Shown in pieces: positions 5,934-17,300 of a stretch of 17,508 nucleotides of DNA (its first letter is position 1; each line of letters opens with the position of its first letter). This DNA is from F23-D06 sp002392325. Lineage in GTDB: Bacteria > Bacteroidota > Bacteroidia > Bacteroidales > WCHB1-69. A program made the translations under genes and the position numbers. The stretch is from NCBI GenBank assembly GCA_946624065.1, contig CAMORT010000048.1, positions 1-17,508 on the forward strand. Direction: 5' to 3'. The notes under the pieces were generated by a model that made no database searches, was not told where the DNA came from, and was given only the letters and a program-made list of their open reading frames with translations.

Positions 5934-8900
5934 TTATCGTACCAGCATCACATTTCCTTTTTTCTCAAACACTTCCGCATCCAGACAGGTGCCTTTGAAA
6001 TAGAAATCATAAATCCCGTTGGGACATTCCTTGCCTTTGAATGTTCCATCCCAACCAGAATGCAAGTCCTGCGTCTCGAAAATCTTCTGTCCCCAATGGT
6101 TATAAACCACAAAATAAAAATCCACCAAAATAGCACTTCGGACATAGAGCACATCGTTATGACCATCGCCATTGGGCGAGAAACTGTTAGGAATATAGAC
6201 AAAGGTGTCGTTGCAGGAAAGTTCCGCCACAAAGATGGTCACATTCGCCGTTTTGGTGCAGTTGAAGGTATCCGTAACCGCAACTGTATAGGTAGTGGTA
6301 TGCAACGGCCAAACCAGCGTTTGAGGGGCATTTGGATTGAGAAGATAATCCGTCGGAAACCATTGGTACTGATAGTCGGAACCATACGGCGTAGAGAAAA
6401 TGGTGGTTGTATCCAACTGTTTGATATCGCAATATTGGCACCATGCCTCCAAATCATTGGGGAAAGTGCCCGTTCGCTTGGTGATAAATCCTGAAGCGGT
6501 GGCCGTACAGCCGTAAGGACTGGTAACGGTTACCGAGTAAGAAGTAGAGTTCGTAGGCGTTATATAGGGTTGTTCTCCTGAATATTCCGTGCCATCGCCC
6601 AGTACCCAGTGGTATTGGCAGCCAGTGCCACCATCGTGTATAACAGTAAGGGCAACACCATCCTCGAAGCACAGCCGTACATCCGGTGCCTCCTGAATAT
6701 GGATATCCGACACTGCGACGAGCACGGAGCCCTCAAAAGTGCATATTCCGTCAGAAACACGCACATAGTAAGTGGTGGACTCCTGCGGAGATACCGGCAC
6801 TTGCAGCTGTCCGACACCAAATGTGGAAGAGAAATTCGGGGTATAAGACCAGACAATGGACACCGACTGTCCGGGATCTTGCAGGTTAATGTAAAGCACG
6901 GCCTCATCACCTTTGCAAATGGTGGTATCCGGCATCAGCGAGGCGGGATACGGGTGCACCTGCACACGCTGCTGCAGGGTATCAACGCACGCACCGAAGG
7001 ATACTTCCAGCGAATACACGGAGGATTGCGAGGGCACGATTACGGGATTGGAAATCTGAGGATTCAGAATGTCCGGATTAGGTTGCCACTGGTAGTGGGT
7101 ATTGGCAAAGGGTTGCAAGCCAATCTGCACGAAATCACCCTCACAGACCGTCAGATCGGGCAGTGTGTCCAGTTCATTGGTCAGAATGAGGATATTCTTG
7201 GTCAGCGTGTCCGCAAAATTGCAACTGCCGATATCCTGGACAACGAGAGTAACGGCATAGATGCCCGAGTGCTGGTAGAAATGGGATGGGGAGGGCGAAG
7301 AGGATGTCGTGCCATCGCCGAAATCCCAAAAATAGGAAGTGCTGTTCCCAATGGTTTGCGAGTGGTCATTGAAGCGCACGGTGTCGGGATTGCAGATTGT
7401 GCGAGGCATAGAGAAATCCGCTACCACTTCCGGTAATCCGAAGTCCATCTTGATAACGCCAAGATTACAGTTTGTGCTACCGTTCTGGGTGCTCCAAGCA
7501 CCGCTTGTGGTAGGAAAATCGCTATGACCGCCACAACCCGCGCATACTGCTTGGTAAATACGCCCTTTACGGTCAAAACGGCTCGTACCGCCATCCACAT
7601 GCTCGCGCGCGTCTGATTCGTTCGTACCGCCGAAAAAACTGGCATATTTCAACTGAGAGGCATCATCACTGATACAGATAAAATAAAAGTCACTGCCGTC
7701 GGTATAGGGTTGGAAGGCATCCGCCGTAATAGGAAGTCCCGTGGTGCCACCAAATCCGTTCAACTGATGTCCACCCCACCCTGACATGTAGATATTGCTG
7801 CAATAGTCCACCATCAGCGCAGTGGGAGAAATATCTGGTCCCCCATTGCCCGAACCAAAAGCGGTTGACCATATCACCGTGTCCAAATCAGAGGAAAGCT
7901 TGGTGAGAAATTGACCGCCGCCCACCACTGAATATTGCGCATTATATATCCATGAACTGTCAGCGGCACTGGTTTGCCCGTACAAATGGGGATGATCCTG
8001 ATGGTCGGTTTTCACCAAATAACATTGGTCATACCCCGACTGTCCCAAGAAGGTGCTATGCAATAAACTGTGACCATTTTCCGAAATATGCGCAACAAAA
8101 CCATCAACATTTCCAGGTTGCGTCGCCTGATAAGCATTAGAGGTGACCGGATAGTCGGAAGACGCTGTGCCTCCACACACATAAACACTGTTGTCGGAAG
8201 CCAAAGCCATACTATATCCAGCATCATTGGAGGAACCGCCTATCAATGTGCTCCAAATCATCTGTGACATGTCTTGATTCATCTTGAAAACACAAACATC
8301 CTGCGCCCCATTCGCCACCGTGTCATAGGCACCTGAAGTGGTCGGGAAATCAGAGGAAATTGTGGAAGAGACCACATACACATTGCTGTTGCCATCAATC
8401 AAAATTTCACCACGATTATCATCCGCATAGTTCTTGCGAAGGACAATTGAGGTATTGAGCCCGTCATTGCCTGTGCCACCAACATAGGTGGAGGACAAAA
8501 GCGCATCTCCAGAGGCACTGAATTTGGAAACGATAATATCGGAACCGAAATTGAAATTCAACGATGTGGACAATGTAGTTTGCGGGCCACCATTGAATGT
8601 GGTGTCAAAAGCATTGGATGTAACTGGAAAATCAGAGGAACCTGTCGTACCAAAAACATAAAGTTCATCATTGTCATTCACATACAAACTGTGTGGAATA
8701 TCCGTATTAGAACCTCCCAAATAAGTGGAATAGACCAAGTTAGTACCTTGCGCATTGAACTTTGATATGGAAATATCCGTGCGCCCCCCTGCAAAATCAA
8801 TCTGATAGGCACCCAGTGTGGTCGGATAGTTCGCTCCAAAACAGATACCACCGCCATACAAATTCCCCTCAGCATCATAGGTGGCTGTATATCCCCAATT

Positions 8901-9668
8901 ATCTGACTCAGAACCGGAATAAGAAGAAAACACCACCACCGGATCTATAACCAACGGAAAATCAGCATTAAAAGCTCCTAATTGGAATGAAACTATATTC
9001 TTTCCCAATTTATAATGACATTCCACAGGAACCGTGTCACCGGCAATAATTTGATAAGCAAAAGGGGGAAGTTCAACGATACGGGAAATGGGTGTATTGA
9101 CAATGAGATGGCCATCTGACAACTTCAAAGAAGAACCATCACTATATGCAACGCGAATCTGGGAGATGTCAGAATGCGGTGAAACCACATACTCATATTT
9201 CAAACTATGATGGCTTTGAGTCAGATGCAAATCAATACCTGGATACAAATCCTTGTAAACGAGATCCTGATAAACCGGCACGCGACTCGCCCATTGGGAC
9301 GGGTCTTTTCCAATAAAGTAGTTATAATAATGCGGCAAAGAATTTTGCGGGAGGATAAATGATTGAGGGGATGCGTCCAAAAAGGTCATCGAATAGGCAA
9401 AGGCATCAAGAGGTTTTTGAGGAACGGATTTGAATTTATTCTCATAAAACTGATGCAATTGTTCAGGGGAAATGAGCGCAACCGTAAATGAGTTCTTTTC
9501 AACGAAGAAACATCCCCCATGCATCCGGGCGGAATAAAGGACTTTAGGATTCCATTGGCCCGCATTGGGCACAAATTCCAGCGAATGCCATGACAATGTA
9601 TCGACTGGCCTTGCATGGGCACAAGCAAAGCCGATAATCATAGCCAACAAAAGAAAAGTTCTTCTCAT
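5934..9668 (-). CDS. T9SS type B cargo with SBBP beta-propeller, PKD and Ig-like domains
   Basis: This is a 1244-residue secreted protein. A signal peptide (residues 1-19, FACAHA|RPVD) is followed by an N-terminal domain typical of SBBP proteins (EFVPNAGQW near 31-39, to ~240). Residues ~245-740 carry about six blade repeats with the paired motifs LVYSTYLGGSNTD, LLSSTYVGGTGND, IWSTLIGGSSND and similar, plus SSDFPVTSNAF / SSDFPTTSGAY. A PKD domain (~748-830) shows YFWDFGDGTT. Several Ig-like units follow, each with an early Cys (VCEGD, ICKGD, LCFED) and a late Cys. The last 93 residues (from ~1152) are a gliding-motility-associated / T9SS type B sorting domain: YIPNSFSPNGDGHNDVL, YNHWGQKIFE, WDGTFKG, CPNGIYDF. 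It is therefore predicted to be exported by T9SS. It has its own likely promoter and sits between a terminator and the next gene. A role in adhesion or matrix is plausible, but the substrate is unknown. Confidence 0.92.
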   Translation of the reverse strand: MRRTFLLLAMIIGFACAHARPVDTLSWHSLEFVPNAGQWNPKVLYSARMHGGCFFVEKNSFTVALISPEQLHQFYENKFKSVPQKPLDAFAYSMTFLDASPQSFILPQNSLPHYYNYFIGKDPSQWASRVPVYQDLVYKDLYPGIDLHLTQSHHSLKYEYVVSPHSDISQIRVAYSDGSSLKLSDGHLIVNTPISRIVELPPFAYQIIAGDTVPVECHYKLGKNIVSFQLGAFNADFPLVIDPVVVFSSYSGSESDNWGYTATYDAEGNLYGGGICFGANYPTTLGAYQIDFAGGRTDISISKFNAQGTNLVYSTYLGGSNTDIPHSLYVNDNDELYVFGTTGSSDFPVTSNAFDTTFNGGPQTTLSTSLNFNFGSDIIVSKFSASGDALLSSTYVGGTGNDGLNTSIVLRKNYADDNRGEILIDGNSNVYVVSSTISSDFPTTSGAYDTVANGAQDVCVFKMNQDMSQMIWSTLIGGSSNDAGYSMALASDNSVYVCGGTASSDYPVTSNAYQATQPGNVDGFVAHISENGHSLLHSTFLGQSGYDQCYLVKTDHQDHPHLYGQTSAADSSWIYNAQYSVVGGGQFLTKLSSDLDTVIWSTAFGSGNGGPDISPTALMVDYCSNIYMSGWGGHQLNGFGGTTGLPITADAFQPYTDGSDFYFICISDDASQLKYASFFGGTNESDAREHVDGGTSRFDRKGRIYQAVCAGCGGHSDFPTTSGAWSTQNGSTNCNLGVIKMDFGLPEVVADFSMPRTICNPDTVRFNDHSQTIGNSTSYFWDFGDGTTSSSPSPSHFYQHSGIYAVTLVVQDIGSCNFADTLTKNILILTNELDTLPDLTVCEGDFVQIGLQPFANTHYQWQPNPDILNPQISNPVIVPSQSSVYSLEVSFGACVDTLQQRVQVHPYPASLMPDTTICKGDEAVLYINLQDPGQSVSIVWSYTPNFSSTFGVGQLQVPVSPQESTTYYVRVSDGICTFEGSVLVAVSDIHIQEAPDVRLCFEDGVALTVIHDGGTGCQYHWVLGDGTEYSGEQPYITPTNSTSYSVTVTSPYGCTATASGFITKRTGTFPNDLEAWCQYCDIKQLDTTTIFSTPYGSDYQYQWFPTDYLLNPNAPQTLVWPLHTTTYTVAVTDTFNCTKTANVTIFVAELSCNDTFVYIPNSFSPNGDGHNDVLYVRSAILVDFYFVVYNHWGQKIFETQDLHSGWDGTFKGKECPNGIYDFYFKGTCLDAEVFEKKGNVMLVR

Positions 9669-9684
9669 AACGCTAAAGAGTGCA

Positions 9685-9692
9685 CAAAGATA
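9685..9692 (-). promoter_or_regulatory. Putative Bacteroidetes -7 promoter box
   Basis: The minus strand reads TATCTTTG, an exact TAnnTTTG match, 16 nt before the ATG at 9668. It lies just downstream of the terminator that ends the OmpA gene, which supports an independent transcription start for the T9SS type B cargo. The expected -33 region is occupied by the terminator's T-run (TTTTTTT), without a clear TTTG. Confidence 0.45.
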
Positions 9693-9703
9693 ATAAAAGT
9701 TCG

Positions 9704-9739
9704 CATAAAAAAAGAGACCACCCTAGGGGCGGTCTCTTT
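9704..9739 (-). terminator. Rho-independent terminator after the OmpA-family gene
   Basis: On the minus strand, 20 nt past the OmpA stop codon, a perfect 9-bp stem AAAGAGACC / GGTCTCTTT encloses an 11-nt loop (GCCCCTAGGGT) and runs directly into a T-tract (TTTTTTTATGC). Inner CC/GG pairs around CTAG may lengthen the stem. This is a textbook intrinsic terminator in the minus orientation. There is also an A-run on the other side, but no plus-strand gene ends here. Confidence 0.85.
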
Positions 9740-9759
9740 CTGAACGAGAATAGTAATAA

Positions 9760-11253
9760 TTATCTTTTGACGATTCTAAAGATAGCTGCTCTATGCTCCT
9801 CACGTCTCGGATCTTGGATGTTTTGTCTGTTCTCAGGATCGTTAACAGTGTAGGAAACGGTACGGATTTGCTCAGGATGTACACCCTTTTGGATGAACAA
9901 ATCTCTAACCTTATTAGCTCTTCTCTGAGCAAGGTCACGGTTGTGCTCCTCTGAACCGAGGTCGCAAGTATAACCTTCAACTTCGAGAGCGAGTTTCGGG
10001 TTGTCCTTCAAGATGGCAACACATCTGTTGATGTTGTCATTCACATCTTGAATCTTAGGGATATCTTTGTCAAGGTCGAAAAGAATCTTGGTTCTGGACA
10101 ATTCGTCTTGCAATTCACGAATTGCTTTCTTATCTCTTGGACTCAAATCCTCATCATCATTATCCAAAAGATCACATTGAGGAACAATGTAAATGTATTG
10201 AGGATCTTGTTTGATGATGATAGGTTCATTTTTCTTCTTCTTCATTTCCTCAAGCATTTCCTTTTGGATTTGACGTTTCGTCATCTCAACAGGATTAGCG
10301 CAGCACTTAATATGAACACCAAGTTTCAAACCAACTTGAACTTGATCCCATTTTGTACGGATTTTGCTGTACTCAGGATAAGTGTTCTTGTAAGTTTCGA
10401 GGATATTGGAAGCCAAAGTACCATTGAATGTGGGTTCGCCATTGTTGTCAGTGAAGACATCCAATTTGTTTTTCGGAAGAATGTCAAGGAAGTTCACTTT
10501 GCAGAAAGCGCCAACATAACCATCGGCCACGCGGCTGATTCTGAACACGCCACCGAAATCAGCTTCGGCGCCGAAAGAACATTTGAGTTTGGAACGAACA
10601 TCCTTACCATCATAGATGCCGCCATTGAAGTGGTTATCCATCGGGTAATCAACATTGTAGTCTTGCCAGAGAGGATCTTCAACACCCCAAGTGTTGATAG
10701 CACCTTCGCCCCAGAATACATTCTTGCCTTTCAGGAACGGGAAATAACCGTAAATGCCCAAACCGGCATAAATACCGCTACGACCGTCGAAAATCCATTC
10801 AAATTGAGCCATCAAAGGAACTTCAATTGCCCAGATGGATTGTCTTTCCTTAAGTCCGTCAGCTTTCCAATAGAGGTCATAAAAAGTAACATCATTATTG
10901 AAAAGATGATCTGCATATTGAGGCAGGACACCTTCGCCAGCGAAGAGAGCCTTGGCACCCACATGGTTGAGTTCAGCGCCGATGCTGAGTCCCCAGTGCT
11001 CATTGAAGAAATAAGCATAATGGAGAGAAAGCAGTTCGCTGATGGAATAATATTGTTTGAGATTGATTCTGCGATAAATATTATTGGTGTAACCTACACC
11101 GCCGTAAATGTTAATACGGTGAGGGCAGAAGGTAGAAGTAGCGACGTTTTTAACGTCAGCATTCTCATTGGTATTTTCTGTCTGTGCTTCCTGCGCAAAA
11201 GCAGAGCAACACATCGCGAAAATAAGACTGATTACTAATAAATTCTTTTTCAT
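9760..11253 (-). CDS. OmpA-family outer-membrane protein (beta-barrel plus peptidoglycan-binding domain)
   Basis: This is a 497-residue protein. I start at the ATG 11253 (MKKNLLVISL); a GTG at 11319 is in frame but would put 22 residues ahead of a clean signal peptide (cleavage AFA|QEA after residue 20). Residues ~45-315 look like an outer-membrane barrel with alternating aromatic and hydrophobic strands (RINIYGGVGYTN, WGLSIGAELNHVG, SGIYAGLGIYGYFPF, VGLKLGVHI). A charged, Lys/Glu-rich linker follows (~323-385, KEMLEEMKKKKNE, then DLLDNDDEDLSPRDKKAI). Residues ~388-497 are the OmpA C-terminal domain: KILFDLDKDIP, then LEVEGYTCDLGSEEHNRDL and QRRANKVRDLF. Such proteins anchor the outer membrane to the cell wall. 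The leader is A-rich (AAAAAAGAAAAAAAG), as common in this phylum. It lies 83 bp downstream of the giant Ig-like gene and ends in a strong terminator. Confidence 0.92.
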   Translation of the reverse strand: MKKNLLVISLIFAMCCSAFAQEAQTENTNENADVKNVATSTFCPHRINIYGGVGYTNNIYRRINLKQYYSISELLSLHYAYFFNEHWGLSIGAELNHVGAKALFAGEGVLPQYADHLFNNDVTFYDLYWKADGLKERQSIWAIEVPLMAQFEWIFDGRSGIYAGLGIYGYFPFLKGKNVFWGEGAINTWGVEDPLWQDYNVDYPMDNHFNGGIYDGKDVRSKLKCSFGAEADFGGVFRISRVADGYVGAFCKVNFLDILPKNKLDVFTDNNGEPTFNGTLASNILETYKNTYPEYSKIRTKWDQVQVGLKLGVHIKCCANPVEMTKRQIQKEMLEEMKKKKNEPIIIKQDPQYIYIVPQCDLLDNDDEDLSPRDKKAIRELQDELSRTKILFDLDKDIPKIQDVNDNINRCVAILKDNPKLALEVEGYTCDLGSEEHNRDLAQRRANKVRDLFIQKGVHPEQIRTVSYTVNDPENRQNIQDPRREEHRAAIFRIVKR

Positions 11254-11291
11254 AATATATTCTTTTTTTCTTTTTTCTGATTTATAGTATA

Positions 11292-11332
11292 AAACCGTGG
11301 GGTTAGTGGCCGAAACCACTAACCCTGGGTTT
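11292..11332 (-). terminator. Hairpin between the giant gene and the OmpA gene (terminator or attenuator-like)
   Basis: A perfect 10-bp inverted repeat, GGGTTAGTGG / CCACTAACCC around a 6-nt loop, starts a few bases after the giant gene's stop codon. An outer AAACC / GGTTT pairing can extend it across a small internal loop, and the minus-strand 3' side runs into only four Ts (GGTTTTATA). The short U-tract makes it a weaker terminator than the one at 9704-9739. Because no good promoter is seen for OmpA, partial readthrough or mRNA-processing control is possible. The remaining bases to the OmpA ATG are A/G-rich. Confidence 0.6.
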
Positions 11333-11336
11333 CAAA

Positions 11337-14300
11337 TTATTTTACGATAACGAATTTAACAGTCTTTGTTTCGCCGTTAGCCATCATGAGACGACCGAAG
11401 TAGGTACCTGATGCCTTGAATCCGGAGAGGTAGGTAACAGGATCAACAGTCGTGACATGCTCAACCAAGGAACCGGTTACATCATAGATGTCGAGAGTAG
11501 CACCCTCAAGTTCTTCAGCAGTCATATCAATTTCGACGGTAACAACTTGTTGTACGTTAGCAGGAACAGGGTAAACTCTGATTGCAGAGCTGGAGGAGAA
11601 GAACTGATCGCAAGTACGATAGGTAACGGTGCGGCCATCAGCATCCTGGGAAACAACCTCGATAGAATAGTAACCGTTCAGGCCACCGATCTCTTGGTAG
11701 TTCTTGTAGATAGCGCCAGGAATAGCAACGCCATTTCTGTACCATTGATAACTTACGAAGGTGTGACCACCGTTGGTAGCAGGATTGTTGTTGATAATCA
11801 CAACGTCATCCCATCTTTGCATCATGAACGGAGTAGAACCGTCAGAGAAGTCATCAACACCAACAGGTCTTCTCACGATGATGTCATAGTCACATCCACC
11901 TACTGTGAACACTGCGTGATAATCACCAGGTATGCTAGGAGTAGCGAAGGTAGCGGTATTGTTAGAAATTGTACCGTTAACAACCATACCGTTGTCATAT
12001 GTTACGGTGAAGTCAGAGTTCGGAGTACCGGACAGCATGTTGAAGCTGATAGTTACAACATCCTCACCGCACTCAGCCTGGAAGAAGGTCTCTTCGAATT
12101 GGATGTCATTGACAAAGATGGTGGCAATAGCGTCTAAGCCAAGTTCGCCGTTGCTGCAATAGTTGTCAGACAGGTAGGTGATTCTGTATTGAGTTGTATG
12201 GTTCGGGTTAACATAGATGACATAGTCATTCGTGTAGGAATCATACATTACAGAAGTACCGTTGGAGAGATCGTCAACTGTGAAGTGGAACGGAGGTGTA
12301 CCGGTGAAGTGGATGGTGAGAGCGGCATTGTCATCAGAAACATTTGCACAGATGATAGAACCATCACCGCTTACAAATGCTGCAGTAGGCAGAGCGTGAA
12401 CAGTCACGAAGGTAGATACCTGATCGTTGCTGCTTGTGAATGCGCAACCGCTACCAATGATAGAGCCCTCATAAGCCACATAGGTAGGATAGTAAGTATA
12501 AACACCAGGAACTGTAGGAGTATGAGTAGCATCGCCACCGTAGTTGCTTACATTGGAAGCAACACCGTTGAACTCAACAACCCATTGGATATGACCGTTC
12601 GTATTGCCATTCATATCAGCAACACCACCGGTGATATGAGCGTGGAGTTGAACTTCCTCACCGAGGCAGATATTGCCATCATGTGCGGAAACCACAGCAG
12701 CATCCCAATTAGGTCTAAGATGTACATTAACCACTACAGGGTTCTCAGCCATTACAGAACCGCAACCGAATGCCAAAGCACCAACAGGAGTGAGGTTGAC
12801 ATTGTAGGTGTAGTAACCGTAAGTATTCAGAGTCTCAGTAATTTGATTTTGCGGTAAGGTAATATTGTTGTTAGTTGCCACAACATTGTTATCTCTGTTC
12901 CATACATAGTTGTATGCACCATAGATAGAACCGTTGGTGAAGTCGCCAATAGTGTTATTAGCGTTGATCACAGTGGCAGTCAGAGTAATATTACCACCCT
13001 CGCAAAGATCTAATGTGCCGTCAGCAGAAGCGATGGAAACAACAGGAGTTTCAGCAACGCGGACAACTACTGCATTATCAGCGGACCAGTCAGAGTTGCA
13101 GTTCAGGTCAGTGTTCTCAGAGAGAGCCATCACCTGGAAGTTATAAGTACCTGCATTGAGAGGTTCGGATTGATATACACTACCCGTAGCACCATTAATG
13201 ATAGAACCATTACGTTTCCAAACGAAGGTCATCGGAGTGTTGATGGAGTTACCATTAACAGTAGCAGTCAAAGTAGGAGCAGCACCAGCACACATGGTCA
13301 AATGGTCAGCACTCAAAGCAATTGTAGGTTGAGCGAGAACTTGAACAGGTTGTGACAAGGTTGCAGAGCTGGAGCAGTTCAAGGTAAGTTGTGAAGAGGT
13401 AACTATCACAGAAGCGTTAATAGTACCTGCGGTCACCATGCTTGCAGGAACCGTGATGGTTTGCAATGTAGAAGCCATGTTCGTACCGTTGATTGTCCAT
13501 GCATAGTTGAATCCAGTATAATCGCTTGCATTGTGGTTAGCTGTCAAGACAACATGACCACCAGCGCAAACTACTTCATTGTCAGCAGTAATTGTAACAA
13601 CAGGTCTCGGCATCACAGTAACATAAGCGTTATTGTTAGAGGTTGCGTTACAACCGGAGTTAGCGTCTGTAGAAACAATGGAAACATTGAACAGGTAACC
13701 ATTGATGCTTGCAGGCAGATCCGTAGGAGCGAATGTAGGCTCATTGTTGGTATAGGTGTAGGTGTTCGTACCGTTAGTCCAAGTCCAGTTGTAAGTGTAG
13801 TTACCACCGGCAGGAGCAACTGTAGCGTTCACATGAACAACATCGCCTTCGCAAACCACATTGTTGATAGCAGTTGTTGTAACTGTTACAACAGGATCGT
13901 CAACAATAGAAGTGTAGAAGGAGTTGGAGTGTGATGAACAACCAGAACCCGTGATTTGGCTGGTGACAGCAACAAAGTAGGTGTGGTTACCATCGGTCAA
14001 CAACGGAGATGTTGTATAACGTGTAGAGTTAGCACCGGCAATTGCTACATTAGCACCATCGATAATTTCATACCATTGGAAGGTAGGATTGTCGTTCGGG
14101 AGGATAGCGTTTGTGATAGTAGCTTCCATTGTAGTTGTACCGCCTTCGCAGACAGTAGCATTGTTAAGTGCGCTGACCACAACATCGTATGTCGGGATAA
14201 CAGGAACTTGGAAGGTATCAGAAACAGTCTCACAACCAGAACCAGTTTGAGTAACAATCACTCTATAGGAGTTGATGTCATTGACGGAGAGGATACCAGT

Positions 14301-17300
14301 GTTCAAGGTAGGATTGGTTTCGCCAACCAAGATGGTCTCATTTCTGTACCATTGATAGCTGTTCTCACCGAAACCACCTTGTACTGTAGCAACAAGCATT
14401 GTGTTACCACCGTCGCAAACTGTTTCAGGATATGTAGGAGCAACAATAATGTTAACAATAGGATCGGCAACAACCAACTGGTTAACATGTGCAGAAGTTG
14501 TAGCGCAACCATAGGTGTTAGCGGAAACTTCAACCCAGTAAGCGAAGGAATCCGTCTCTAAGTTCGTAGGAAGAACATAGATAGGTGTGCTCGTAACTGC
14601 GAACGGAGTCTCAGTATTGTTATTGCTGTACCAAGCGTATGAGTAAGGATCAATGCCATTCTGACCGGCAATACCACCCTGAACATCAACAGTCAAAGTA
14701 GATTGACCACCTTGGCAAATGATCGGGTTGTCGATAGACAAGGTCACAACAGGATCAGTAACAACCGTTACAACAGGAGCGTCAGCAACAATTTGACAAC
14801 CAGGCAGAGAGTTAACAACCACTAAGTATTGGTAATTCTGCTGATTTGCACTCGGAGAAACGGTCAATGTAGGATTGGTATCACCAACCATCAACTGATT
14901 GTTATAATCATACCATTGATAGGTGTAATCCAATGTGGTCGGCTGAGCATTAGCGCTGAATGTAACAGAACCGCCTTCGCAGATGGTAGTAGGACCATCA
15001 ACAGTCACTGTAACGACAGGATCAGGAATCACAACAACATCAGCAGTGTCAGAAACCACAGAGATACAACCAGGCATATCAAATGCTACGATAGCATTGT
15101 AATGATGTGTTGTTCCAGCAACCAAACCAGGTTCTTGATGATAAACAGGACCATAAGTACCCGGGATGACGTGGCCATTCACCATCCAAGCATAGATAGG
15201 AGTACCATACTCGCTATAATCATTGGTAACGGTAAAGGTAACATCACCAGCAGAGCAAATCATCTCGTGGTCAACAGCAATGATAGGAGCAGCAGGAGTC
15301 GGATGTACGGTTACAGTGAACTCGTCAATGTCGTAACATTGTGAAGTGGTTTGAGTAACAATCACACCGAGAGTTGTTGTCTCAGCCAGAGTTGTGGTGT
15401 AACGGAATCCAGTAGCACCAGGAATATTATAGTTATATTGAGTAACAATGGTGTCATACACATAACCACCACCAGGCAAGTAGTCAATAGCGATAACGCT
15501 GGTCACGTTTCTCACTTCATACCATTGGAAGGTCATGTTGTCAGCATTGTAGTCATTCAAATTAGCTTGCAGAGTAACAGTACCGTTTTCGCAGATGTCA
15601 GTGACATTACCCGTGATATTAACCTCAGGCTTCGGATAAACGTAAACTTCGTACGGAGCGGAAGTAGAAGCGCAAGCGTTAGCAATGTCGCCTCTTTCAA
15701 CAGTTACGGTAAAGATGTACGGTTCATCGCGAGGATAGAGATACTCAGCGAAGAATCTATTGTCGCCCAAGTTGTAAGCGTTGTTGTCGCGGATGTCGCC
15801 ATTGATGAACCAAGTATAGTGGAGGTTGCCAACATTCATACCAACGGTGTCAACATTAGCAATCAAGAACGTATAATCGGTTTCGCAAACATGCTGATCA
15901 CCAGAGATAGCAACAACAGGGTTACGATAGATAGTCAGAGCAGAAGCGGAAACAGGAAGTGAAGTACAACCCGGTTCTTCGAGGGTCACAACTGCAGTGT
16001 AAACGAATTGTTGTGTATTCTGATCAACAGTTACAGGAGTATCAAACAGCACGCGGTTGGTAGCGCCCGGAATTCTGATACCATTTCTGTACCATGTGTA
16101 AACATCAGTAGCGGAAGGAGTATAGGTTGTAGAATCAGCGATAGCCTCAACGCGAACCTGAGCGCCTTCGCAAGCGATGTAGTCAGAAAGAACAACTTGG
16201 CTGATGACAGGATCCGGTTTCACGAGAACCACCACAGTGTCGCTGGATGCGATACAGAGTGAATTTCTCTGAAGTGCGGTCATGTTATATCTGTGCTCAC
16301 CAATAGTAGGAACAGTCGTGTAGGTCAGTTCAGTAGCAGTACCAATCAACTGGCCATTGTCATACCAATGGAACTCGAGCATATCAGCATTGTAGTCATC
16401 AAGATTTGCAGTAAGAGTAATCTCACCACCGATACAAAGTGTATCATCCGTCACAGTAGCGTGAACGATAGGATTATCGTTAACATAGATGGTAGCATCG
16501 TCACGAACAGTACAACCGTAAGCGTTAACCAATTCAACTGAGAAGCTGTAAGGATAATCTCTGTAAGGTCTCGTCAGCTTGATGGAGTCATTGTGCTCAC
16601 CCATCATGGTGCCGTCGGCCAAAACTTGGTTGTCCTCATACCAGGTGAAGCTGTAGCTGCTGGTAGGAGCAGGAGTGACATTGGCGTACATCACGATGTT
16701 GTTCTCAAGCGTGTCGCATACGATAGGATCGGTAACCAGTTCGAGAACAGGGTTCGGAAGTACGGTGATAGTATTGTATCCGTTCACGTCAGATTCGCAA
16801 CCAGTAGCGGTTTGGCGAACGGTAACAGTATAGTCGTAAGTGGTAGGATCACCATTCTCGGCTTGAGGAGTCTCTTGATATACAGAGTCAACTGCGCCAG
16901 GGATGATCTCACCGTTGCGGTACCATGTGAAGATCTCACCACCGGTAACACCACCGCTGATGTGAGCGGTCAAGGTCACGAAGCGGCCTTCGCAGATGGT
17001 GTCATTGCCTTCTGCCAAGTCTGTGGTAACGCTGTCGATAATAGGATCGGCCATTACATTCACAACCACCGTGTCGCTGGAAGCGATACAGAGTGAATTT
17101 CTCTGAAGAGCGGTCATGTTGTACTTGTGCTCGCCAAGAGTAGGAACAGTCGTGTAGGTCAGTTCAGTAGCTGTACCAATCAACTGGCCATTGTCATACC
17201 AGTGGAATTCGAGCATGTCTGCATTGTAGTCATCAAGATTTGCGGTAAGGGTAATCTGACCACCAACACAGATGCTGTCCTCAGTTACAGTAGCGTGAAC

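Noticed and set aside
10048..11238. A 396-residue plus-strand open frame opposite the OmpA gene
   Set aside because: The minus-strand frame has a signal peptide, barrel and OmpA domain; the plus-strand translation has no recognisable features.
11254..11319. GTG start at 11319 for the OmpA-family protein
   Set aside because: It starts within the hairpin and adds 22 residues before a clean MKKN-type signal peptide; the A-rich leader fits the ATG at 11253.
11330..11340. TAATTTG near the giant gene's stop codon as a -7 box for the OmpA gene
   Set aside because: It is one base short of the TAnnTTTG spacing and overlaps the stop codon, with the hairpin between it and the gene.
11457..17096. Many long plus-strand open frames opposite the giant gene (for example 11457-12137, 12189-12857, 16593-17096)
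   Set aside because: They are antisense shadows of a repetitive coding sequence. They show no domains or signal peptides, and the minus-strand frame is a coherent Ig-like array with a sorting domain.
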